Shown here: positions 14,807 through 23,690 of the stretch, one piece after another
How the letters are laid out: every line of letters starts with the position of its first letter
Position numbering within the stretch: the stretch's first letter is position 1
Assembly: GCA_946478975.1 (NCBI GenBank)
Contig: CAMLEO010000025.1
Coordinates: forward strand, 1-38,807
Direction: 5' to 3'
DNA from: an uncultured Steroidobacter sp.
GTDB lineage: Bacteria > Pseudomonadota > Gammaproteobacteria > Steroidobacterales > Steroidobacteraceae
DNA: 38,807 bases
The notes under the pieces: generated by a model
Seen by the model: the letters and a program-made list of their open reading frames with translations, nothing else
Told to the model about the DNA's origin: nothing
Database searches by the model: none
Translations under genes and position numbers: made by a program

Positions 14807-17374
14807 TCAGAACTTGTAAACCACCCTGCCGTAGTAATAACCGCCGTTGATGCCGAACGGCGAGAACGACGGATACTGCGGGACCGCGCCGTTGTCGCCA
14901 GCGGCGAACTGAACCTTACGGAATGTATCGTTACGCTTGTCCGGCATCTCGTCGAACAAATTGACCGCGCCGACCGTCAGCGTGAGGCCATCCATCGCCT
15001 CCAGCGACACTTCGAGATTCGTGATCGGCGTGACTCCGATCTTCGACTCGTAGAACATGATGTTGCCGTTGGTCTCGCCGCTGTCGTTCTGGAATTCCGA
15101 CGACTCGCCGTAAACCAGCTCGTGCACGCTCACCGAGAGCCGATCCCAGGCGAACGCGCCGCCCAGATTCACGACGTAGTCGGGGGACGTGTCCTGCAGG
15201 TCCGAGATCGCGACCTTGTCGAACAGCGCCTGCGTGGTTCCCAACGCCGCCGGCGTGGCGCGAATCGAAGTCACATCGGTCTTGTTATAAGTAGCGCTCG
15301 CGCTCCAGTCGACTCGCACCGGCCCGTAATCTGTCCGATAGTCGAAGACCAGGTCCGCACCACGGGTCCGCGTCGTCACACCGTTGGTAAACAGGTTGAT
15401 GCCCGTATCGCCGCTCGCGGTGACCTCCGGGTCGAGCACGTTGCCGTTGGCAATGATGGCATCGACGATTGCTTGCGAGAACAACACGCCGTCGATGGTG
15501 CCGTAGAAGGTGCTGGTCGCGGCAATTCGATTGCGCACCTCCACCTGGTACACGTCCAGCGAGAGTGACATGCTGTCCGCCGGCCGCATCACCATGCCGA
15601 TGGAATAGTTGGTGGACTTTTCCGGTTGCAGTCCCGCACCAAGACCGAGCAGCGCTGCGGCCGGCGCATTCGGTGCCATCTGCACGAACGCCGTCGTCGG
15701 ACCGACGTTGGTCGCGGAGTAATATTCTTCCGCGAGCGTCGGTGCACGAAAGCCGGTGCTGACAGTACCGCGCAGCGCGAACGCAGGATTGAAGTCATAA
15801 CGCGCTGTCGCTTTACCTACGGTCGTATCGCCGAAGTCGCTGTAGTCTTCGTAACGACCCGCGAGCCCGACTCGCAAACCGTCCACGGGCTCCATGGAAA
15901 CATCCACGTACGCAGCAATGTTGTCGCGGTCGTGATCGCCGGCATCGGACAGGCTGATGCCCGGGAAAGACTGGCCGCCTTCGAAATAGCGCGACGCTGC
16001 GTCGCCGGGTGACGCCTCCCAGGTCTCCTTGCGATATTCGGCGCCGAACGCCAGGTTCAGCGGACCGGCCATGCCGACGTCGATCTTCCGGATCAGATCG
16101 AGACTGGTGGTCCATTGCGTGGACTCGTAAGTGCCGTCGTAAAAGTTCACCGGCGTGGCGCCGGTCGCGGCAAACATCGACGCATTGGCGCTGTGGCGCG
16201 TGAACATGTCGATTTGATCCTTGCCGTAGGTGGACGCGAGATCCCAGTCCCAATCGCCCACAGCACCTTTGACGCCCGCCGTCATCTGGTAATCGGTCTC
16301 CTCGGTCTCCTCGGTCGGATTGAAGCCCAAGGGATACAGATATGTGACTGCGCCAGTCGTCGGGTTGCGGTACGAAACGCGGCTCGGCAGCCGGTAGTTT
16401 TCATACGAGGCGGCGTTTTTCTCGCCCCAGGTCCCGAACGAATACAGTTCCGCGCTCTCGCCCAACTTGATCCCGCCATTGAACGAGGCGAGCTTCATGT
16501 CGTACTCGGCGTCGCCGAAAATCTTGTTCAAATAGGGATAGCCCTTGGCGGATGGCATATTGGAATTTGGAGCGGTGGCGAGTCGGGTCGGATCCACGAC
16601 GCGCGGGTCGATACCACCACGGTTGGTGTGCTCATGCTCGCGGTACTCGCCGGCAAAGTTGAGGTATGAATCGCTCGAGGGCGCGACGGCGACGCTGCCG
16701 GTGACCGAGTCGGTGTCGCCATCGCCGGCATAGAAACCGCCTCGGGTGTAACCGAGTCCGCCGCCGGCGGCGTCTTGTTTCAAGATGATATTGATCACGC
16801 CCGCGATCGCATCGGTGCCGTACTGTGCCGCTGCACCTTCGGTGAGCACTTCGACGTGATCGATGGACTCGACCGGAATAAAGTTCAGATCGACACCGGC
16901 GCCGCCTTGATAGGGTCCACCGAGGACCGCGAGGCTCGCGGTGGTGTGTCGCCTCTTACCGTTGACCAGCACCAGCACGTGGTTGGGGCTCAGTCCGCGC
17001 AGCTTGGCTTGCAACGTTTGATTGGCCATGTCGCCGCCGAACGCCTGCGCGGTGAACGATGGCACTGTGTTGGCGAGTGCATTCATCAAGTCCGGCTTAC
17101 CCGCGGACGTAAGTTCCGCGCCGTTCAGGACCTGAATTGGCGAAGAGCTTTCGTCGGCCTTCAAGCCGGACACGCGGGAGCCCGTGACGACGATCTCTTC
17201 CACTGGACTGTGTTTGTCGTCCGCGGCCGCGTCCGCAAGCACTTGCGACACGGCGAGCGACAGGATCGTGCCAGTAAGTGTGATGGGCAGGAAGCCCGAA
17301 TGCGGCGAAGCGCATGGACGCGCAAGAGCCGCCGCCGATCTACCCGGACGTGCCGCTCTGGAATTGATTTGCAT
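14807..17374 (-). CDS. TonB-dependent outer membrane receptor
   Basis: Receptor of 855 residues for active uptake across the outer membrane. It has an extended signal region with a hydrophobic core around residues 30-48 ('LPITLTGTILSLAVSQVLA'), a TonB-box-like start 'EEIVVTGSRV', a plug domain (about 65-190; 'LRGLSPNHVLVLVNGKRRH', 'IDHVEVLTEGAAAQYGTDAIAGVINI' as landmark region), then a beta-barrel ending in the aromatic 'RVVYKF'. GAGG precedes the ATG. It is convergent with the amine oxidase operon, so it may import the substrate of that pathway, but the receptor class is broad (relatives import siderophores, glycans and other organics). A possible 34-codon frame lies upstream on the same strand. 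Confidence 0.9.
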   Translation of the reverse strand: MQINSRAARPGRSAAALARPCASPHSGFLPITLTGTILSLAVSQVLADAAADDKHSPVEEIVVTGSRVSGLKADESSSPIQVLNGAELTSAGKPDLMNALANTVPSFTAQAFGGDMANQTLQAKLRGLSPNHVLVLVNGKRRHTTASLAVLGGPYQGGAGVDLNFIPVESIDHVEVLTEGAAAQYGTDAIAGVINIILKQDAAGGGLGYTRGGFYAGDGDTDSVTGSVAVAPSSDSYLNFAGEYREHEHTNRGGIDPRVVDPTRLATAPNSNMPSAKGYPYLNKIFGDAEYDMKLASFNGGIKLGESAELYSFGTWGEKNAASYENYRLPSRVSYRNPTTGAVTYLYPLGFNPTEETEETDYQMTAGVKGAVGDWDWDLASTYGKDQIDMFTRHSANASMFAATGATPVNFYDGTYESTQWTTSLDLIRKIDVGMAGPLNLAFGAEYRKETWEASPGDAASRYFEGGQSFPGISLSDAGDHDRDNIAAYVDVSMEPVDGLRVGLAGRYEDYSDFGDTTVGKATARYDFNPAFALRGTVSTGFRAPTLAEEYYSATNVGPTTAFVQMAPNAPAAALLGLGAGLQPEKSTNYSIGMVMRPADSMSLSLDVYQVEVRNRIAATSTFYGTIDGVLFSQAIVDAIIANGNVLDPEVTASGDTGINLFTNGVTTRTRGADLVFDYRTDYGPVRVDWSASATYNKTDVTSIRATPAALGTTQALFDKVAISDLQDTSPDYVVNLGGAFAWDRLSVSVHELVYGESSEFQNDSGETNGNIMFYESKIGVTPITNLEVSLEAMDGLTLTVGAVNLFDEMPDKRNDTFRKVQFAAGDNGAVPQYPSFSPFGINGGYYYGRVVYKF

Positions 17375-17500
17375 AGTTGTACCTCGCGATCTCCACGATG
17401 TTTGATGGTCGAAGTGCGGGCGCGTGCCAGCCTGCCGGAGGCGCGATGCTCCGGTTGCCCGCAGTCAAGTCGAGTTGTGGTGGTGGCCTGCGGCCGTCTC

Positions 17501-17605
17501 TTAAGAGCGGTGCGGCCTCGGAGCGATGGCGATCGTCGCCAGGAGAATGGAAGCGATGAGCCGGCGGTGCGCGACGTTGCGCCCCTTCGTGTGATGCATG
17601 TTCAT
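17501..17605 (-). CDS. Possible 34-residue hydrophobic small protein
   Basis: A 34-codon frame starting 'MNMHHTKGRNVAHRR' followed by a short hydrophobic stretch 'LIASILLATIAIA'. A perfect GGAGG lies 7 bases before the ATG, which is the main reason to list it. It is 126 bases upstream of the TonB receptor gene on the same strand. It may be a small membrane peptide or a leader peptide for the receptor. No homologue is recalled; it may also be chance. Confidence 0.33.
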   Translation of the reverse strand: MNMHHTKGRNVAHRRLIASILLATIAIAPRPHRS

Positions 17606-18015
17606 GGCATGACCTCCGAACAGGGGTTCAATGAGCTGCCGTTGTAGCTCGCGTTAGCGTCAACGGCACACAGCAACTATTGCAATAACCCGGCCAGAGT
17701 TGCGAGGTGAGATCGTGAACGCCCGCTGCGCGCGCTGCCGATATCTAACATTCCGTTCCGATGTGGCGGAGTTTCATATACTTACGGCGCAGGAAACATC
17801 GGCGGCATGCGACGCAACGGCGCCGCTCGATTGGCATGGCAACGGTGAGCGACGAACCAAATGCGCGCTGGAGTAAGTCGTGCCGCGGCTGAATTGCACG
17901 ATCATGGCGCGCCGCCCGCGCGAGCTCGATTGTTCTCGATCGGCGACAGCGCCGCACGATTGCCTCGCAATCGGCGGCCGCATTCATTATCCTCGCGCCC
18001 TTTGCAATTCGAGCG
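17606..18015. other. Intergenic region without a convincing gene
   Basis: Divergent spacer between the TonB receptor side (minus) and the acyltransferase (plus). Frames on both strands here are short, rich in Arg/Cys and lack ribosome sites. Two symmetric elements are visible, an 8-bp inverted repeat (17637-17668) and the 10-bp palindrome TATTGCAATA (17678-17687). They suit a promoter region, but no confident -35/-10 pair was found. Confidence 0.5.
17637..17668. promoter_or_regulatory. Inverted repeat upstream of the receptor gene
   Basis: TGCCGTTG / CAACGGCA with a 16-base spacer, followed 9 bases later by the palindrome TATTGCAATA. It lies about 260 bases upstream of the TonB receptor ATG. 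It may be a regulator site; the binding protein is not known. Confidence 0.3.
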
Positions 18016-19161
18016 ATGAAGGTCAACAACCCAGAATACGTGCCGGGACTGGATCTGCTGCGATTTGGGGCGGCATCCGCCGTGATGCTGTATCACCTGG
18101 CATTCTGGTCGTGGGCGTTTCCGGCGGGACAGGTCGCACTCGCCTCCAAGGGCCTGGCAGATTTTCGCGACTGGCCGCTGATCGCCGCGGTCGGCTGGAT
18201 CGGCGTGCAGATCTTCTTTGTCATTTCCGGATTCGTGATCGCCACCTCAGCGGCGAACTCCAGCGCATCGCGGTTTTTCATCAGTCGGTTTACTCGCCTC
18301 GCGCCGGCGGCCTGGGTGTGCGCGACCATCACCCTGGTTGCGTGGCTGCTGGTCGATGTGGGCACGCCCTCCTCGCATCTGCGTGCCTATATAAAGAGCA
18401 TTGCGTTCGTTCCCTATCCGGCATGGATCGACAGCGTGTACTGGACGCTCGGCGTCGAGATCGCTTTTTACGCGCTGGTGTTTGTGCTGGTCGCATACAA
18501 CCGTTTTCAATGGTTGAAGCCGGTGATGTGCGCGCTTGGGCTGGTGAGCACGCTGTTCTGGTTCGGTTACGGCTATGCCGCGATGGATCGTGAGAGCGCC
18601 CTGTTCGAATGGTTCAGCCAGGTGCAGTGGTCACGCCTCGCGCAGCTCACCTTGCTGCATCATGGGGTGTTCTTCGCGATCGGCGTGCTGCTGTGGATGC
18701 AGTTGACGCGCAAGAGCACGCTCGATCAAACCCTGTGGCTGCTGCTGTTCATTGCCGGCGGCTGCATGCAGATCGCGGCGGACACGCACCTGAAGCTGGA
18801 GAAGACCGGCTTCGTGATGTCACCGCTGCTCGCCTGCGCCATCTGGCTCGGTGCGCTGCTGCTGCTCTTCTGGATGGTGCAGATCAACGATCGCATCCAT
18901 GCGTTACCCGAAGCCGCGCTGCGCACGCTCCGGCGGCTCGGACTCGTGACATATCCGTTGTATCTGCTTCATAACGTGACCGGCGGAGCCGTGCTTGGCG
19001 CCCTGCTCGGCTCCGGCCTGGCCGGCACCCAGGCGCTGCTGCTCACCATCGTCTCTATCATGGCGTTGAGCTGGTGGGTCTCAGTCACGCCCGAGCCCGC
19101 GCTCCAGAAGGCGACGCGCAACACGCTCACGTCGCTCCTGGATCGCCTGTCGCGGGCTTGA
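18016..19161 (+). CDS. Acyltransferase family 3 membrane protein (OafA/YrhL type)
   Basis: Integral membrane O-acyltransferase of 381 residues with about ten membrane helices. The N terminus has the family start 'YVPGLDLLRFGAASAVMLYHLAFW', given only as a landmark, with the catalytic-type His at 27; the following 'IGVQIFFVISGFVIA' and 'RFFISRFTRLAPAAW' are also characteristic. Such enzymes transfer acyl groups to sugars of surface polysaccharides, lipopolysaccharide or secondary metabolites. There is no C-terminal SGNH domain. It stands alone, and its stop is only 2 bases from the stop of the convergent small secreted protein gene. The acceptor is unknown. Confidence 0.88.
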   Translation: MKVNNPEYVPGLDLLRFGAASAVMLYHLAFWSWAFPAGQVALASKGLADFRDWPLIAAVGWIGVQIFFVISGFVIATSAANSSASRFFISRFTRLAPAAWVCATITLVAWLLVDVGTPSSHLRAYIKSIAFVPYPAWIDSVYWTLGVEIAFYALVFVLVAYNRFQWLKPVMCALGLVSTLFWFGYGYAAMDRESALFEWFSQVQWSRLAQLTLLHHGVFFAIGVLLWMQLTRKSTLDQTLWLLLFIAGGCMQIAADTHLKLEKTGFVMSPLLACAIWLGALLLLFWMVQINDRIHALPEAALRTLRRLGLVTYPLYLLHNVTGGAVLGALLGSGLAGTQALLLTIVSIMALSWWVSVTPEPALQKATRNTLTSLLDRLSRA

Positions 19162-19163
19162 CG

Positions 19164-19487
19164 CTACCAGACGTTGGGAATCGCGATGGCGCGGATCTTC
19201 GGATACGGGCCCAGGCAGCCATCGTAGAACAGCGACACAGTCTGGCCGGACGCTTGCGCGGCGACGACCTGCGACCAGATATATTTAAAGTTCGGGCTGG
19301 CCGAGTCGATCGAAAGGTACTGCGAGCTCTGGCAGGATTCCGGATTCAGATGGGTGCTGGTCTTGATGTAAGCGACGCCGGCATCCCAAATGTAATAGCC
19401 TTCGATCTGCACCGGTGTGCCCCAGCCGGCCGCCAGAACCGGCGCGGAGAGCATCGTCAAAATCATTGCCAGCAAGCTCTTTTTCAT
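19164..19487 (-). CDS. Small secreted protein, unknown
   Basis: A 107-residue protein with a good signal peptide ('MKKSLLAMILTMLSAPVLAA'). The mature part, about 88 residues, has two cysteines ('ESCQSS' and 'YDGCLG') that could form a disulfide and many aromatic residues ('GYYIWDAGVAYIK', 'NFKYIW'). An AGGA lies upstream of the ATG. It starts 47 bases after the stop of the TPR regulator gene on the same strand, so the two may be co-transcribed. I do not recognise the family; a small periplasmic beta-rich protein is likely from its look. Confidence 0.72.
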   Translation of the reverse strand: MKKSLLAMILTMLSAPVLAAGWGTPVQIEGYYIWDAGVAYIKTSTHLNPESCQSSQYLSIDSASPNFKYIWSQVVAAQASGQTVSLFYDGCLGPYPKIRAIAIPNVW

Positions 19488-19534
19488 GGCATGTCTTCCT
19501 GTGACCTGTCGGTCCTCGTTGTTGTCGAGCAAGT

Positions 19535-21427
19535 TTAACCCGCCAGGCAACAAATCAATAGCTCGCCGCGCAGCGCGTAATTGTCGGGCGGCCCGTACTG
19601 GCGCCAGTAGCCGGTCAATCTCAGATGTGAGATGAGTTGTTGAAAACGCGGGGCGTCGCGGAATGTTTGCATTTCCCGGGTCCACAGCATGCCCCAGCCG
19701 CTGCCGATCGTGCCGCAGGCAGCGAGTCGCTCGACCGTGCGCTGTGCGACGTCGTGTGCAGTCTCGATTTCGGCCAGCGCAGTAAACCAAACGATCAGGC
19801 GCTGGGCCGTGCACAGGTCCAGCTCCTGTGATTGCAGTTTCTCGTCCCACGAGCGCAGCGCTGCGATCGCCCGCTCACGATGCGAGGGGCTCGACTGCGA
19901 TTGAAAGAACGATTGGATGGCTTCGAACCCTCCGGTCTCGCGAGCAGCACAGCTGAGCGTCTCGGCGAGCACTTGAGCAGCCTCATCGAAGCGCCCCTCA
20001 CGCATGGCAATCTGCGCACGCGCTTCGCATACCACGGAGAGCGTTCTCGGATATCCATTCGCAACGGCGACATCGATCCATTGCCCCGCCTCCGCCGTCT
20101 CACCATCGAGCAACTTCTGTGTGGCCAGATGAAGCGCCGGTGCCGGCGACGACGGCGCGAGCTCGTACGCAAGCTGAATCTCAGCCAACGCCTTGCGCTG
20201 GTGGCCAGCCTGCCGGGCGACATACACGGCATGCAACACCAGGGCTTCAGGGTTGCGTGCGACCAGAGACAATGCCCGACGCAGCTCGGTCTCAGCTTCG
20301 ATCCACCGACCGCAACAAGCGTTGATCATTCCAAGCACGCCATGAGCCCGCGAGATCGACGAATCGAGTTCGAGTGCATGACGCGCATCGCGCTCCGCAT
20401 CGCTGAACAGATTCAGCGCGCAATTGCCGTTGGCCGCTCGATGCGCCCGCGTCTCCGCGATTGCGTACCATGCGCGCGCGAAGTCCGGATCACGCACCAG
20501 CGCCCGGTCGAGAATCTGGATCGCCGTTTCGAGATTGTCTTCGGTGGGCTGCGACCGCAGCGCGACGGCTTCGAGATACAAGTGATAGGCCTCGAGGTCT
20601 CGCGTCGGCGTGCGCCGCCGTGCCTTGCGCACGAAATGACTGGTGGCCGCATCGACGATTGCGATCGTGAGCTCGTCCTGCACCTTCGACAGCTCTTCGC
20701 AGCTGCGCTCATAGCTCTCCGACCACAAATGATGACCGGTGCGGCCGTCGACCAGCTGGGCCGCGACCCGAATGCGCTCACCGACGCGTCGGATACTGCC
20801 TTCGAGCACCGCGTCCACGTCCAGGTCGCGTGCGATCTTACGCACATCGAGGTTTTTATCTTTGAACGCAAACGCCGACGTGCGCGCCACGACTTCGAAC
20901 CACTGCACGCGCGAGAAGGTGTTGATCAGCTCCTCCGCCATCGCTTCGCCGAAATAGTCGGTGGCGGAATCGCCGGTGAGATTGGCGAACGGCAGGATCG
21001 CAATCGGCGTGCGTGCATGCGCACCCGGCTTGGGCCGCACCATCTCGCTGGTGCTCACAACCCGACCGTTGCGCGGCGCTTCTTCCGGAGACTCGTTGAT
21101 CGTCCGCACTTCTGCGACGAAACGATAGCCCCGCCCCGGCACCGTGACGATGAAGCGATATTCGCCCGGCGACTCGCCGAGCACTCGTCTCAATAATGAG
21201 ATGTTTTGGTTGAGACTGTTTTCTTCGACGACTACATCCGACCACACCGCCTGCATCAGCGTGGCCTTGCTCAGCAGCTGGCCGGGATGTTCGACCAGAT
21301 ATAACAGCGTATCGAACGCTCGCGAGGTCAATGGCAATGCACGCGCGCCGCTCTTGAGCAGCAGCACCCGCTGCGCCGCGTCGAGACGAAAGTCTCCAAA
21401 TTCGTAGGTGCACCGGCCGGCCGCCAT
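19535..21427 (-). CDS. Soluble CadC-like winged-helix regulator with TolB-like and TPR regions
   Basis: Regulator of 630 residues. Residues 1-105 form an OmpR/PhoB-type winged helix ('YEFGDFRLDAAQRVLL', 'LTSRAFDTLLYLVEHPGQLLSK', 'VPGRGYRFVAEV' as landmarks). A short linker leads to a TolB-N/FlgO-like domain ('IAILPFANLTGDSATDYFGE', 'VDAVLEGSIRRVGERIRVAAQLVD', 'HHLWSESYER'), then TPR-like repeats to the C terminus. Classical CadC proteins have a membrane helix between the DNA-binding and sensor parts; none is seen here, so this one should be cytoplasmic. Its target is unknown. A 16-base inverted repeat lies 17 bases upstream of the start and may be an autoregulatory site. The downstream secreted protein may be in the same transcript. 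Confidence 0.85.
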   Translation of the reverse strand: MAAGRCTYEFGDFRLDAAQRVLLLKSGARALPLTSRAFDTLLYLVEHPGQLLSKATLMQAVWSDVVVEENSLNQNISLLRRVLGESPGEYRFIVTVPGRGYRFVAEVRTINESPEEAPRNGRVVSTSEMVRPKPGAHARTPIAILPFANLTGDSATDYFGEAMAEELINTFSRVQWFEVVARTSAFAFKDKNLDVRKIARDLDVDAVLEGSIRRVGERIRVAAQLVDGRTGHHLWSESYERSCEELSKVQDELTIAIVDAATSHFVRKARRRTPTRDLEAYHLYLEAVALRSQPTEDNLETAIQILDRALVRDPDFARAWYAIAETRAHRAANGNCALNLFSDAERDARHALELDSSISRAHGVLGMINACCGRWIEAETELRRALSLVARNPEALVLHAVYVARQAGHQRKALAEIQLAYELAPSSPAPALHLATQKLLDGETAEAGQWIDVAVANGYPRTLSVVCEARAQIAMREGRFDEAAQVLAETLSCAARETGGFEAIQSFFQSQSSPSHRERAIAALRSWDEKLQSQELDLCTAQRLIVWFTALAEIETAHDVAQRTVERLAACGTIGSGWGMLWTREMQTFRDAPRFQQLISHLRLTGYWRQYGPPDNYALRGELLICCLAG

Positions 21428-21443
21428 GACTCAACCACGTCAG

Positions 21444-21459
21444 AAGATTTCAGAATCTT
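21444..21459. promoter_or_regulatory. Inverted repeat upstream of the winged-helix regulator
   Basis: AAGATT-TCAG-AATCTT, a perfect 6-bp inverted repeat just upstream of the regulator start in the divergent spacer shared with the UrcA gene. It may be an operator for the regulator itself. Confidence 0.3.
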
Positions 21460-21665
21460 TTGCCAAGCCTGGCGTCCGTACCGCGCGGCATTCTAACTCG
21501 ACGCTTCAGCGATTCAACATCTCGTGAACCTCCGCGGGCTCAAGCTCCTGCGCCACACGGTCCAGCCATACGAGAAATCATAAACCATCAGAGCGTTTAC
21601 AAAGCTCGTTCACGCGCTGAGCGAGCACAGTGCGCCGTCCTCCTCCTCCACCTGGGAGAAAACAA

Positions 21666-22025
21666 ATGAATGCCGTCGTTATCAAATCCACCCTCGCCCT
21701 CGCACTGACTGCCGCAATCGCTTGCGCGGCCGCTCCGGCTCGTGCCGATCGCATCAATGGCGAAGTCACCGTCACCAGCGCGCCGACGATCACCGTCAGC
21801 TTCGCCGAGTTGGACATCTCCAAACCGCGCGGCCTCGAGGTGCTTTATAGCCGCATCGAGCATGCGGCGAAGGCGGTCTGCGGTATGGAGTACTCGGCGC
21901 AGCTGGCGCGAGCCCGCCTGGCGAAGACTTGTTATAAGACGGCGGTAGACGACGCTGTGAGACAAATCAATCGACCCACACTCACAGCGCTGCACCTGGC
22001 GAAGACCCGCTCCGCGCTCGGCTGA
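21666..22025 (+). CDS. UrcA-family secreted protein
   Basis: A 119-residue exported protein of the UrcA family, common in sphingomonads, caulobacters and Steroidobacter-type bacteria; its function is not established. It has a signal peptide ('LALALTAAIACAAAPARA'), then 'TVSFAELDISKPRGLEVLYSRI' as the characteristic core (landmark), and two conserved cysteines in 'KAVCGMEY' and 'KTCYKTAVDDAV' that probably pair. GGGAG lies 7 bases before the chosen ATG; an upstream Met at 21630 gives an arginine/proline-rich extension that would spoil the signal peptide. It is divergent from the TPR regulator. Confidence 0.85.
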   Translation: MNAVVIKSTLALALTAAIACAAAPARADRINGEVTVTSAPTITVSFAELDISKPRGLEVLYSRIEHAAKAVCGMEYSAQLARARLAKTCYKTAVDDAVRQINRPTLTALHLAKTRSALG

Positions 22026-22064
22026 TGGAGAAGCGCTGAGCGAGCGAGCACGGGACGACGGCAA

Positions 22065-22089
22065 ACGGCGGATGGTGGCCATCCGCCGT
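22065..22089. terminator. Bidirectional terminator between convergent genes
   Basis: Perfect 11-bp stem ACGGCGGATGG / CCATCCGCCGT with a 3-base loop, between the UrcA stop (22025) and the cytochrome stop (22109). It probably ends both transcripts, including the long cbb message if that reads through the cytochrome gene. Confidence 0.65.
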
Positions 22090-22108
22090 GGAGGCCCTCG
22101 CCGACGAA

Positions 22109-22528
22109 TCACTTACCGGCTTGCGACGTTCCTTCCAGCGGCTGCAGATGGCCGGGCTGGATTGCGCCGTCGGAGCGGCCTTTGAGATAGGCGTACAGAC
22201 CTTCGATATTATCGTTGACCATTTTGCTGCCGCCGAAGTTGGGCATGCCCTTCTCGACGCGGCCGTTCAACACCGTGTGCTCGAAATCTGCCTTGGACAA
22301 TTTCTTCAGGCTTTCGACCAGCGACGGCCCGACCAGCCCTTCCTGTTGCGCGCCGTGGCAGCGTTCACAAGCCAGCGCCCGCCACGTGCGCCAGCCATTC
22401 AAAGTGGTTGCGTCGACCTTCTGACCATCGACGACTTGATACGGAGCACTCTCACCGGCGGGCAGCTGACTCGACGTCAGCAAGCCGGCAGCTGCCATGA
22501 GACATGAGCTCAAGACCTTTCTATTCAT
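22109..22528 (-). CDS. Monoheme cytochrome c
   Basis: Exported cytochrome of 139 residues: signal peptide to about residue 25, one heme motif 'CERCH' (Cys54, Cys57, His58) and a likely distal Met in 'KGMPNFGG'. The 'GPSLVESLKKLSKADFEHTVLNGR' region (landmark) and the size resemble small cytochromes that accept electrons from PQQ alcohol dehydrogenases. AGGGGGA lies before the ATG, a strong ribosome site. It is 79 bases downstream of the aldolase gene on the same strand, so it may be the last gene of the cbb transcript or have its own promoter. Its redox partner is unknown. Confidence 0.87.
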   Translation of the reverse strand: MNRKVLSSCLMAAAGLLTSSQLPAGESAPYQVVDGQKVDATTLNGWRTWRALACERCHGAQQEGLVGPSLVESLKKLSKADFEHTVLNGRVEKGMPNFGGSKMVNDNIEGLYAYLKGRSDGAIQPGHLQPLEGTSQAGK

Positions 22529-22607
22529 GCGTCCCCCTGAGAATGGACTGTATTTACAGCGGTGATCGCATGAGTGAGCTCGCCGCTAGCGTTGCGTAGT
22601 CATCGGC

Positions 22608-23675
22608 TCACGCGATCTTCCGGCTGGTCGGCTGCATCTTGCGGTATGCGTCGGCCATCCTGTCAAGTGACAGCGGTTTAATCCTGCCGGCCTGCCCCGC
22701 CGAGCCGAACGCCTCGAAGCGCGCCCGGCAGATGTCACGCGCGGCGGCGGTCGCCTGGATTAGAAATTTTCGAGGATCGAACTCGCTGCGGTCGGTATCC
22801 ATCAAGCGGCGCATGGCGCCGGTCATCGCAATCCGGATGTCGGTGTCGATGTTGACCTTGCGCACGCCGTTGCGAATTCCCTGCTGGATTTGCTCGACCG
22901 GCACGCCATATGTCTCTTTGAACTCACCGCCGTGCTCGCGAATGATCGCCAGCCACTCCTGCGGCACCGAGGACGAACCGTGCATCACCAGGTGAGTGTT
23001 CGGGATGCGCTGGTGAATCTCACGAATGCGATCAATGGCGAGGATGTCGCCGGTCGGGCGACGTGAGAATTTGTACGCGCCATGTGACGTCCCGATGGCG
23101 ATGGCGAGCGCATCGACGCCGGTTTGCGCAACGAAGTCGGCACATTGATCCGGATCGGTGAGCAGCTGATCGTGCGACAGCTTGCCTTCCGCTCCAACGC
23201 CGTCCTCCTCGCCCGCGAGGCCCGATTCGAGCGAACCCAGGCAGCCCAGCTCACCTTCGACGGACACGCCGACCGCGTGCGCCATCTCCACCACCTTCGC
23301 AGTGACGCGAGTGTTGTACTCATACGTTGCCGGCGTTTTCATGTCCTCGCGCAGCGAGCCATCCATCATCACGCTGGTGAAGCCGGAGCGAATCGACGCC
23401 TGGCAGACCGCGGGACTGGCGCCGTGATCCTGATGTAAGACGATGGGAATGTGCGGCCAGCTCTCGGCTGCCGCGAGAACGATGTGTCTCAGAAATGGTT
23501 CGCCCGCGTACTTTCGAGCTCCAGCGGAAACTTGCAGGATCGCGGGACTGTCTGTCTCGTCCGCAGCCTGCATGATGGCCTGCACTTGCTCCATGTTGTT
23601 GACATTGAACGCCGGCATGCCGTAGCCATGCTCGGCGGCGTGATCGAGTAACTGTCGCAATGACACCAGGCTCAT
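22608..23675 (-). CDS. cbbA: Class II fructose-1,6-bisphosphate aldolase
   Basis: Zinc-dependent aldolase of 355 residues. In the Calvin cycle it joins triose phosphates to fructose 1,6-bisphosphate and also makes sedoheptulose 1,7-bisphosphate. Family landmarks: '[19 protein letters not shown]', the zinc-binding 'LHQDHGAS', '[11 protein letters not shown]' and '[11 protein letters not shown]'. The length is normal for the CbbA/IIA subgroup. A strong GGGAGGG precedes the ATG. It is the last enzyme gene of the cbb run, 15 bases after the transketolase stop. Confidence 0.94.
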   Translation of the reverse strand: MSLVSLRQLLDHAAEHGYGMPAFNVNNMEQVQAIMQAADETDSPAILQVSAGARKYAGEPFLRHIVLAAAESWPHIPIVLHQDHGASPAVCQASIRSGFTSVMMDGSLREDMKTPATYEYNTRVTAKVVEMAHAVGVSVEGELGCLGSLESGLAGEEDGVGAEGKLSHDQLLTDPDQCADFVAQTGVDALAIAIGTSHGAYKFSRRPTGDILAIDRIREIHQRIPNTHLVMHGSSSVPQEWLAIIREHGGEFKETYGVPVEQIQQGIRNGVRKVNIDTDIRIAMTGAMRRLMDTDRSEFDPRKFLIQATAAARDICRARFEAFGSAGQAGRIKPLSLDRMADAYRKMQPTSRKIA

Positions 23676-23690
23676 GATCCCTCCCGATTG

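Noticed and set aside
17745..18029. Minus-strand frame of about 94 codons in the spacer before the acyltransferase
   Set aside because: Arg/Cys-rich composition, no ribosome site, overlaps the start of the acyltransferase gene.
19832..21196. Plus-strand frame of about 450 codons opposite the TPR regulator
   Set aside because: No domains; arginine-rich antisense product of a clear winged-helix/TPR gene.
22548..22559. CTGTATTTACAG as a LexA-type site
   Set aside because: The LexA site of gammaproteobacteria needs CTGT-N8-ACAG; here only four bases separate the arms and no SOS gene follows.
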